This document shows, piece after piece, positions 1 through 5,012 of a DNA stretch of 5,470 bases. Position 1 is the stretch's first letter. Each line of letters begins with the position of its first letter. Where the stretch lies: the NCBI RefSeq assembly GCF_036625275.1, contig NZ_JAZKUD010000148.1:1-5470 (forward strand), written 5' to 3'. The stretch is from Accumulibacter sp036625275 (GTDB lineage: Bacteria > Pseudomonadota > Gammaproteobacteria > Burkholderiales > Rhodocyclaceae). The notes beneath the pieces are model-generated. The model was not told the DNA's origin. It searched no databases and was given only the letters and a program-made list of their open reading frames with translations. The translations under genes and the position numbers were made by a program.

Positions 1-39
1 AGCAATCAATGCGGTCGCACGACAGGGAAAGGACCAGTC

Positions 40-966
40 ATGAAAAAGGCAGCGCTAGCGGTTCTGATGTACGTCTACACGTCACTGACGTCGGCGGCGG
101 TGATCAACGTCGAGTTCAAGTTCACGCCATTCACAGGCAATGCGAAGCAGGACGAACAGGTGACGACCGTTGCGGGCAAGGCGCGGGTCTACCTGAACAA
201 CATCTTCCTTGCCGAGCAGGAAGTGCGCCAGGAAAAGGTGCCGGTACTCTTCGAGGCGCGCGAGATCGCACCCTCGGTGTGGGTTCCCGTGGCTTCCATC
301 GGACCGGCGCTGCGCCGGGGCAGGAACACCATTCGCTTCGATTTCGAGCCCGGCGATGCCAAAGCCAGCTATCGCGCCCAGTTGCGCTGGGCTGTCGTCA
401 ATGACGAGGCGACCGAGCAGCGAAGTGCCGGGCAGATCACGTCGACCAATCAGAGCGGCGAAGGCGTCGAGGAAAAGGCAGCGGCCGGGAAACTCAGCAT
501 GGCGCGCGAGTTCGACGCGCCGTTTGCCACTGAATACCCCTGGCATCGCGCGCCGGCGGTGACAGCACTCAGCAGCGCCGACAGGCAGGCCCTGGAAGCG
601 CTGGTTAAAGCACGCGCCGACAGCTTCAGGCCGCCGTTCGAGGGAGTCTATGCGGCGCTCAAGACCAGCCCGCAGATCAAGGTCGAAGACGTCCGCAAGA
701 GCAAGTGCCTTGACAAGGCTTACGCGGCCGGGGTGCGCATCGACGCTCCGACGGCCGGTCAACTGGACGCGACGCTGACCGGCAATGCCGAGGTGGTGCT
801 GCGTAGCACCAGCGGTGATCTGTTCCGTCCAGCCGACCCGGCAAAGTTCCAGAAGATCAAGGGAGAGGAAGCCCGGATGTGTGCCGGCATGGCACTCTAT
901 AGCGCATTCCCGCCGCGAATGGTCGTGGTGCGCAATCCGGCCGGCGACTGGGAGGCGGTCTACTAG
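40..966 (+). CDS. Exported two-part protein of unknown function
   Basis: I do not recognise the family. The 308-aa product starts with a Sec-type signal peptide: KK at residues 2-3, a hydrophobic stretch to about residue 18, and a small-residue cleavage region TSAA at 17-20, so the mature protein should be periplasmic. Residues about 21-120 alternate hydrophobic and polar residues in a beta-rich pattern (VEFKF, ARVYLNNIF, NTIRFDFEP, YRAQLRWAVV), as in an immunoglobulin-like or carbohydrate/protein-binding fold; this is inference only. Residues about 121-155 are a polar, Glu/Ser/Ala-rich linker. The C-terminal part (about 156-308) is mixed alpha/beta and holds the only two cysteines of the mature protein, C223 and C281, which could form a disulfide. 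The ATG at 40 is chosen because an AAAGGA Shine-Dalgarno at 28-33 precedes it at 6 nt and it gives a clean signal peptide. It is convergent with the cytochrome gene, so the two are separate transcription units. Confident as a gene, unknown in function. Confidence 0.85.
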   Translation: MKKAALAVLMYVYTSLTSAAVINVEFKFTPFTGNAKQDEQVTTVAGKARVYLNNIFLAEQEVRQEKVPVLFEAREIAPSVWVPVASIGPALRRGRNTIRFDFEPGDAKASYRAQLRWAVVNDEATEQRSAGQITSTNQSGEGVEEKAAAGKLSMAREFDAPFATEYPWHRAPAVTALSSADRQALEALVKARADSFRPPFEGVYAALKTSPQIKVEDVRKSKCLDKAYAAGVRIDAPTAGQLDATLTGNAEVVLRSTSGDLFRPADPAKFQKIKGEEARMCAGMALYSAFPPRMVVVRNPAGDWEAVY

Positions 967-980
967 ACCCGTTGCCCGCA

Positions 981-1020
981 CCGGCTGGCGTGCGCCTTGT
1001 TGGCATCAAGCCGGCCGGCT
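981..1020. repeat. GC-rich inverted repeats in convergent gap
   Basis: In the short gap after the exported-protein gene, CCGGCT (981-986) can pair with AGCCGG (1009-1014), and the second arm lies inside a perfect 12-bp palindrome, AGCCGGCCGGCT (1009-1020). Transcripts from the plus strand could fold here and slow or stop the polymerase or protect the 3' end. No T-run follows, so this is not a convincing intrinsic terminator for the upstream gene. It could equally be chance in GC-rich DNA. Confidence 0.3.
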
Positions 1021-1047
1021 CTCCGTCCTGGCGATGACTGACTGCTG

Positions 1048-1081
1048 AAAAACGGGTAACCTTTCGGTTAGTATCTCCCGT
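1048..1081 (-). terminator. Intrinsic terminator of the NirC-like gene
   Basis: Read on the minus strand, the sequence directly after the cytochrome stop codon folds into a hairpin. ACGGG, a 6-nt bulge (AGATAC), TAACC, a GAAA tetraloop, GGTTA and CCCGT form two stacked 5-bp stems. The second arm runs straight into five Ts (plus-strand A-run 1048-1052). Stem, GNRA loop and T-run together are the usual layout of a rho-independent terminator. The first arm begins 8 nt past the stop codon. The one-sided bulge makes the stem weaker than ideal. The plus-strand transcript would fold similarly but lacks a T-run. Confidence 0.55.
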
Positions 1082-1089
1082 GCCGCCGT

Positions 1090-1434
1090 TCATTCGGGAA
1101 ACCCCGCCAGCAGCTGATCGACGACCCAGCGCGCCTCGTCCTCGGTCAGGAAGCGATGCCAGGGCGGCATCGGCGTCCCCGGGCGACCGCCGTAAATCGT
1201 GGCGACCAGCGAGTCGACCGGCTTCTCGCGCAAGGCTTCCGGCTTCAACGAGGGGCCGAGCCCCCCCTGCAGCGTCATGCCGTGGCACGAACCGCAATCC
1301 TGACGAACCAGGTGAATGAGCTCCTTCCGGCGCTCCGGCGACGGCGCCACCGCTTCCGCCGCCAGCTGCGCATTGCCGGTGGAAGAGAAGAGCAACAGCG
1401 CCAGCAAGCCGACACGAACAGGCGAAGAGATCAT
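1090..1434 (-). CDS. nirC: NirC-like monohaem cytochrome c (c55X type)
   Basis: The 114-aa product has an N-terminal signal peptide: a hydrophobic stretch at about residues 8-17 and likely cleavage after GNA (20-22). One haem c site follows, CGSCH at 47-51, and a probable axial methionine M89 in GTPMPPW. The order QDCGSCHGMTLQGGLGP, then ATIYGGRPGTPMPPW, then a closing EARWVVDQLL helix matches my recollection of NirC/cytochrome c55X of denitrifiers, a periplasmic electron-transfer protein linked to cytochrome cd1 nitrite reductase (NirS) and its haem d1 maturation. A generic class I cytochrome c of other function is the alternative. The start is set at the ATG at 1434 because it begins the signal peptide. 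An in-frame GTG at 1500 would add 22 residues that spoil it, and neither start has a strong Shine-Dalgarno. No nirS or haem d1 gene is in view, so the gene looks detached from a nir operon here. A terminator follows immediately. Confidence 0.8.
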   Translation of the reverse strand: MISSPVRVGLLALLLFSSTGNAQLAAEAVAPSPERRKELIHLVRQDCGSCHGMTLQGGLGPSLKPEALREKPVDSLVATIYGGRPGTPMPPWHRFLTEDEARWVVDQLLAGFPE

Positions 1435-1460
1435 CGGGCAGGACTCGCAGAGAAAGGTGC

Positions 1461-1477
1461 TGCGACAATTTGCCGCA
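1461..1477. promoter_or_regulatory. Imperfect palindrome, candidate operator
   Basis: TGCGACAA-T-TTGCCGCA is a 17-bp inverted repeat (7 of 8 arm positions symmetric around T1469). It lies in the 125-bp gap between the divergent NirC-like gene and the 60-aa membrane-protein gene, about 27 bp from the cytochrome start codon. The size and position suit a dimeric regulator that could act on either gene. I cannot assign a regulator; the sequence is not a proper FNR/DNR box. Confidence 0.3.
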
Positions 1478-1506
1478 TTCAACAAAACCGGGAAGCACAC
1501 TAAGAT
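1478..1506 (+). promoter_or_regulatory. Weak sigma70-like promoter candidate
   Basis: TTCAAC (1478-1483) and TAAGAT (1501-1506) are separated by 17 bp and match the -35 and -10 consensus at 3 and 4 of 6 positions. They lie in the most AT-rich stretch of the divergent gap, 54 bp before the ATG of the 60-aa protein, which is a sensible position. The match is weak and may be chance. Confidence 0.25.
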
Positions 1507-1559
1507 TCGTCCATTCTATCCGAAGACCTGAGAACCGATCGCGCCAGGGGAGGCCCACC

Positions 1560-1742
1560 ATGCAAGACAACCAGCCAGACTGCAGCGAAGACGATGGCGA
1601 ACTGACCTCACTGCTGCTCGGTGCCGGTTTCGCGCTTGCCTCCCTGATCATTCTGCCGGCGCTGGCGCAGCGCGTCGGCATTGGCAGCAGCCTGACGATC
1701 GCCCTGCGCGGCGCCCTGATGCGGGCTGCGAATCGGGTTTGA
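1560..1742 (+). CDS. Small single-pass membrane protein, unknown
   Basis: I do not recognise this 60-aa protein. The N-terminus (residues 1-14) is polar and acidic with one cysteine (C8). Residues about 15-37 are a hydrophobic transmembrane helix (LTSLLLGAGFALASLIILPAL), and the C-terminus (38-60) carries three arginines and no acidic residue, so the positive-inside rule predicts the C-terminus in the cytoplasm. The start is firm: AGGGGAGG at 1546-1553 stands 6 nt before the ATG and is the best ribosome binding site in the window. It is divergent from the NirC-like gene, sharing a 125-bp control region, and an intrinsic terminator follows 45 bp after the stop, so it may be a monocistronic unit. 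Co-regulation with the cytochrome is plausible but unproven. Strong translation signal plus terminator argue for a real gene despite the length. Confidence 0.65.
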   Translation: MQDNQPDCSEDDGELTSLLLGAGFALASLIILPALAQRVGIGSSLTIALRGALMRAANRV

Positions 1743-1787
1743 TGCCCTACCGGCCGGCAGGCGTCGCCCGCCACTCGCCCCTGGCCG

Positions 1788-1820
1788 CCGGCGGCATTGA
1801 CGCGATGGTTGCCGGTTTTT
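1788..1820 (+). terminator. Intrinsic terminator after the 60-aa gene
   Basis: CCGGCGGC (1788-1795) pairs with GTTGCCGG (1808-1815), giving an 8-bp stem with two G-U pairs and a 12-nt loop, followed directly by TTTTT (1816-1820). This is the standard rho-independent layout. It separates the 60-aa gene from the ABC-transport operon. Because no clear promoter is visible between it and that operon, it could also act as a conditional (attenuator) site. The 5' arm is part of a perfect palindrome, GCCGCCGGCGGC (1784-1795), which may compete with the terminator fold. Confidence 0.6.
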
Positions 1821-1822
1821 CT

Positions 1823-1859
1823 GGCCGCAGGTGATCGGCGCAAGCCGGCGTCTGCGGCC
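1823..1859 (+). promoter_or_regulatory. Foldable leader before the ABC operon
   Basis: GGCCGCAG (1823-1830) and CTGCGGCC (1852-1859) are perfect 8-nt complements. Nested between them, CGGC-GCAA-GCCG (1836-1847) forms a short hairpin with a GNRA tetraloop. The element begins 2 bp after the terminator T-run and ends 17 nt before the ATG of the 112-aa protein, so it would lie in the 5' leader of the operon. It has no T-run after it, so it is not itself a terminator. It matches no riboswitch class that I know; a GC-rich coincidence remains possible. Confidence 0.35.
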
Positions 1860-1876
1860 GCCTCTTGCCTGAAGCC

Positions 1877-2215
1877 ATGCCCGTTGCCCGCCGCAGCCAT
1901 CGCGCCCTGATTGCCCTCGCCTGCGCCGTCAGCCTGGTCGCTGCCAGCTTTGCGGATGCCGCCTGGCTGCGCCAGCAACGCGCCGCTGCCGGCGTGCGCA
2001 TGGGCGAACTGGTCGTCCAACTGCAGCTGACCGACCTTTGCCTGTTCACCGAAGCCCGCTACACGCGCCACCTGTCGCAGGCCGACCTGCATTCGGCGTT
2101 CCAGGATCATCCGCTGGGCCTCGAACACTTTCCGACCGGTTCGCTGGTCCCGCCGCCCGCCAGCCTGACTGCCGCCAATGAACGCCTGGATCGAGAAACA
2201 GAAGTACCTGATTGA
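1877..2215 (+). CDS. Membrane-anchored small protein, first operon gene
   Basis: This 112-aa protein is of unknown function. A basic N-terminus (RRSHR, residues 5-9) precedes a hydrophobic segment (about 10-25) that could be a signal peptide or an uncleaved anchor, so the rest should face the periplasm. The C-terminal part holds a striking aromatic, His and acidic-rich stretch at about residues 50-90: TDLCLFTEARYTRH, then DLHSAFQDHPLGLEHFP. It is rich in possible metal ligands or contact residues (one Cys, four His after the anchor, several Asp/Glu). I have a memory-only impression that similar short proteins sit beside this transporter set in other proteobacteria. The ATG at 1877 is preferred; an in-frame TTG at 1865 would add four residues. 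Neither has a visible Shine-Dalgarno. The end overlaps the permease start by 38 nt in another frame, which suggests coupled expression. Confidence 0.65.
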   Translation: MPVARRSHRALIALACAVSLVAASFADAAWLRQQRAAAGVRMGELVVQLQLTDLCLFTEARYTRHLSQADLHSAFQDHPLGLEHFPTGSLVPPPASLTAANERLDRETEVPD

Positions 2216-3314
2216 TTTCACACTCTCGTCGCTGGCGCGGCGCAAGGCGAAAAACCTCGGTCTGTTGCTGGTCTATACGCTGATCGTCTTTCTGCTCGCC
2301 TCGGTGATGCTGTTCACCCACGCGCTGCGGCAGGCCGCGACCCAGGTTCTCGCCGGCGCACCGGAAATCGTCTTGCAGCGGATGGTCGCCGGCCGCCACG
2401 ACCTGATCCCGCCCGGCTACCTCGAACGTATCGGCCGCATCCGCGGCGTGCAGGAGAAGGAAGGCCGCCTCTGGGGCTATTATTACGACCCGGTGGTCAA
2501 GGCCAACTACACCTTCATGGTGCCAAACCATCAGGAGATCGCTGCCGGCACACTGTTCGTCGGCGCGGGCATGGCCCGGGCACGCGGCCTCGCCGTCGGC
2601 AACCTCATTTCCTTCCGTTCCTATTCGGGACAGCTCTTCAGCTTCACGATCGCCGGCATCCTGCCCAGCGACTCGGAGCTAGTGAGCGCCGACCTGGTGC
2701 TGCTGAGCGAAGCGGACTTCCGCGCCTTTTTCGAGATCGCCGCCGGCCATTTCACCGACATCGCCCTGTCGGTCGCCAATCCGCTCGAAGTGCGCAACAT
2801 CGCCAGCAAGCTGGCGCAGCAGTTCCCGGATGCACGGCCGATCCTGCGTGCGGAAATCCTGCGTACCTACGAGTCGGTCTTCAACTGGCGCGAGGGCATC
2901 GTCCTGGCGCTTGCCTCGCTGGCCATCCTCGCCTTCGCCATCCTCGCCTGGGAGAAGGCCTCCGGCCTGTCGGCCGACGAGAAGCGCGAGATCGGCATTC
3001 TCAAGGCGATCGGCTGGGAAACCGGCGATGTCCTGAAGATGAAGTTCTGGGAAGGGGCCCTGATCTCGCAGGCCGCTTTCCTGATCGGCTACCTCGCTGC
3101 CTATCTGCACGTCTTCCGCTTCTCTTCGTCGCTTTTCGCGCCGGTCCTCAAGGGCTGGGCGGTGCTCTACCCGCGCTTCGAACTGAGCCCGGTGATCGAC
3201 GGCTTCCAGGTCGCCACGCTGTTCTTCTTCACCGTCTTCCCCTACGCTGCGGCAACCCTGGTGCCGATCTGGCGGGCGGCGATTACCGACCCCGACGCCG
3301 TCATGCGCGGCTGA
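2178..3314 (+). CDS. FtsX/MacB-like ABC transporter permease
   Basis: This 378-aa inner-membrane protein has the type VII ABC layout. One N-terminal transmembrane helix (about 27-47) follows a basic LARRKAKNLG segment. A large periplasmic domain (about 50-235) comes next, then a C-terminal FtsX domain with three helices (about 238-258, 293-312, 344-364). The cytoplasmic loop after helix 2 carries EKREIGILKAIGW (268-280), the hallmark coupling segment that contacts the ATPase in FtsX, LolC/E and MacB proteins, and the C-terminus DPDAVMRG is also typical. Such permeases usually do mechanical work on periplasmic or envelope partners rather than classical solute import. Only one permease gene is visible, so a homodimer with the following ATPase is inferred. 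The ATG at 2178 lacks a clear Shine-Dalgarno but gives the full N-terminal helix. The gap to the ATPase gene is 7 nt. The substrate is unknown. Confidence 0.88.
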   Translation: MNAWIEKQKYLIDFTLSSLARRKAKNLGLLLVYTLIVFLLASVMLFTHALRQAATQVLAGAPEIVLQRMVAGRHDLIPPGYLERIGRIRGVQEKEGRLWGYYYDPVVKANYTFMVPNHQEIAAGTLFVGAGMARARGLAVGNLISFRSYSGQLFSFTIAGILPSDSELVSADLVLLSEADFRAFFEIAAGHFTDIALSVANPLEVRNIASKLAQQFPDARPILRAEILRTYESVFNWREGIVLALASLAILAFAILAWEKASGLSADEKREIGILKAIGWETGDVLKMKFWEGALISQAAFLIGYLAAYLHVFRFSSSLFAPVLKGWAVLYPRFELSPVIDGFQVATLFFFTVFPYAAATLVPIWRAAITDPDAVMRG

Positions 3315-3321
3315 GCGAACG

Positions 3322-4014
3322 ATGATCGAGCTGAAAGACATCCACAAGGCCTTCAACGCCGGCCGGGAGAACGAGTTCCATGCCCTCAAGGGCATCGACC
3401 TGCATCTGCCGGCGCAGCGCGTCACCGCCTTCCGCGGGCCGAGCGGCTCGGGCAAGACGACGTTGCTGTCGATCATCGGCTGCCTGTCACGGCCGACCAG
3501 CGGCCGCGTCCGCCTCGGCGACCGCGACATCTCGGGACTCCCCGAGCGTTTCCTGACCGACATCCGGCGCCAGACCTTCGGCTTCATCTTCCAGCAATTC
3601 AATCTGATCAGGGGCCTCTCGGCCCAGGAAAACGTCATGCTGCCGGCCTACCCGCTGGGCGGCCACTGGCGTGTGCTGCACGAGCGTGCCGAGCGCCTGC
3701 TGGGCGATCTGCGCCTGTCGCATCGGCGCGCGGCCGCCGTCGAACACCTCTCGGGCGGCGAACAGCAGCGGGTGGCAATCGCGCGGGCGCTGATCAACGA
3801 TCCGCAGATCATCATCGCCGACGAACCGACGGCCAATCTCGACAGCGCGCTGGCGCTCGAATTCATGGCCATCCTGGAAAGGCTGCACGGCATCGGCAAG
3901 ACGGTGATCCTGACCAGCCATGACCCGCTGGTCGTCGATTCGGCGATCGTCCATCAGGTGATCGACCTGCGCGACGGTTGCATCGTGCCACCGCCGCCCG
4001 GGGGGAATGGATGA
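3322..4014 (+). CDS. LolD/MacB-like ABC ATP-binding protein
   Basis: This 230-aa cytoplasmic ATPase powers the adjacent permease. All motifs are present and intact: Walker A GPSGSGKTT (39-47), Q-loop in FQQFNL (90-95), ABC signature LSGGEQQR (143-150), Walker B IIIADEP with catalytic E168, D-loop NLDS (172-175) and H-loop H200. The early FNAGRENEFHALKGIDL pattern and the length are those of the LolD/MacB/FtsE subfamily that pairs with FtsX-type permeases. The C-terminus ends in a short Pro/Gly tail. Start codon ATG at 3322 comes 7 nt after the permease stop. The stop overlaps the next start as ATGA (4 nt), a sign of translational coupling. The lipoprotein-release function of LolD itself is not implied, since LolC/E partners are absent. 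Confidence 0.93.
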   Translation: MIELKDIHKAFNAGRENEFHALKGIDLHLPAQRVTAFRGPSGSGKTTLLSIIGCLSRPTSGRVRLGDRDISGLPERFLTDIRRQTFGFIFQQFNLIRGLSAQENVMLPAYPLGGHWRVLHERAERLLGDLRLSHRRAAAVEHLSGGEQQRVAIARALINDPQIIIADEPTANLDSALALEFMAILERLHGIGKTVILTSHDPLVVDSAIVHQVIDLRDGCIVPPPPGGNG

Positions 4015-5012
4015 TCTTCCAGCCGGCGATCATCGCCTTGCTGCTCGCCTCGCTGGTCTGCGTCGGCCTGCTGCTCGCCGCCGCGCCGCTGGCCATCGAC
4101 CTCGTCCGCCACTGGGACATCCGCAGCGGCAGCGAACGCCAGCTCGTGCTCGAACGCCGAACCTACCTGCTGTCGACCCTGCTCTCCTTCCTCTTCGCCA
4201 GCCAGCTCGTCGCGTTGCTGTTGTTCGTCTTCAACGCCGACCGGATGTCTTCGATGTTCGTCGGCGCGATGTGCGCGGTTGGCGCGCTCAAGGTCAATGC
4301 ATTCGGCTTCCCGGCACTGATCGCGCAGATCCTCATTTTTTTCCTGGCCTCGAGCTGGCTGGTGATCAATCACGTCGACACCCTCGCGCCTGACTACCCG
4401 CTGGTGCGCGTCAAGTACTTGCTGCTGCTGATCCTGCTGCCCTGCGTCATCGCCAGCGCGGTGCTGCAGCTGCGCTACTTTCTCGGGCTCAAGGCCGATG
4501 TCATCACCTCCTGCTGCGGCAGCCTGTTTTCCGAAGAAGCGCCGAGCCTCAGCGCCAGTGTCGCCGCTGCGCCACCGCTGCCGACGATGATCGCTTTCTA
4601 CCTCACACTGCTGCTGGCCGCCGGCGCCGGACTCCTCTACCGCCTGCGGCAACGCGCGCCCTGGCTGGTCGCGCTGCTCTCCGGCGCGGCCTTCGTCGTG
4701 ACCATCGCCGGCATCCTCTCGTTCATCTCGCTCTACGTTTACGAACACCCGCAGCACCATTGCCCTTTCTGCATCCTCAAGCCCGAATACGGCTACCAGG
4801 GTTACTGGTTGTACCTGCCGCTTTTCGTCGCCACGGCTGCCGGGCTGGGCGTCGGTGCCATACAGCCCTTCGCCCGCATTCCGAGCCTGAAGCGCATCAT
4901 CCCGGCCGTCGGCAAGCGACTGGCGACCGTGGCCGCAGCGATGTTCGTTGTCGTCGCCGCCGTCGCTTCGCTCATGATCCTCAACTCGCGCCTGATTCTG
5001 CTCGATGGCTAG
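4011..5012 (+). CDS. Polytopic membrane protein with paired Cys motifs
   Basis: This 333-aa protein belongs to no family I can name. Hydrophobicity suggests about eight transmembrane segments, near residues 6-28, 52-74, 82-95 with 100-120, 136-158, 193-211, 218-243, 262-284 and 305-327. Two cysteine sites stand out: adjacent C168-C169 in TSCCGSLF, in the loop after the helix at 136-158, and HHCPFC (249-254) followed by ILKPEYGYQGYW just before the helix at 262-284. Two Cys pairs beside membrane helices are reminiscent of DsbB/VKOR or CcdA-type thiol relays, or of a metal site; there is no clear sequence match to those families. The ATG at 4011 overlaps the ATPase stop (ATGA) and is preceded by GGGGGGAA at 4000-4007; a TTG 33 nt upstream is less likely. 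It lies between the ATPase and a TlpA-like lipoprotein, which supports a role in the same periplasmic redox or metal process. Confidence 0.82.
   Translation: MIFQPAIIALLLASLVCVGLLLAAAPLAIDLVRHWDIRSGSERQLVLERRTYLLSTLLSFLFASQLVALLLFVFNADRMSSMFVGAMCAVGALKVNAFGFPALIAQILIFFLASSWLVINHVDTLAPDYPLVRVKYLLLLILLPCVIASAVLQLRYFLGLKADVITSCCGSLFSEEAPSLSASVAAAPPLPTMIAFYLTLLLAAGAGLLYRLRQRAPWLVALLSGAAFVVTIAGILSFISLYVYEHPQHHCPFCILKPEYGYQGYWLYLPLFVATAAGLGVGAIQPFARIPSLKRIIPAVGKRLATVAAAMFVVVAAVASLMILNSRLILLDG

Noticed and set aside
82..981. 299-aa open frame on the minus strand
   Set aside because: It is antisense to the exported protein, which has a signal peptide and a good ribosome binding site. The antisense product has neither a recognisable domain nor start signals.
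1470..1482. Possible FNR/DNR box (TTGAATGCGGCAA on the minus strand) upstream of the NirC-like gene
   Set aside because: TTG and CAA are separated by 7 nt instead of the 8 nt of TTGAT-N4-ATCAA, and the second half-site is poor, so the spacing breaks dimer symmetry.
1435..1500. Longer cytochrome start at GTG 1500
   Set aside because: It adds 22 residues ahead of a good signal peptide, including three cysteines, and has no Shine-Dalgarno. ATG 1434 is the sensible start.
857..2245. 462-aa open frame on the minus strand
   Set aside because: It spans two terminators and three better-supported genes in other frames, and its translation shows no domain. It is an artefact of high GC and few stop codons.
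2679..3638. 319-aa open frame on the minus strand
   Set aside because: It is antisense to the permease and ATPase genes, whose motifs are unmistakable, and is low-complexity in its charged residues.
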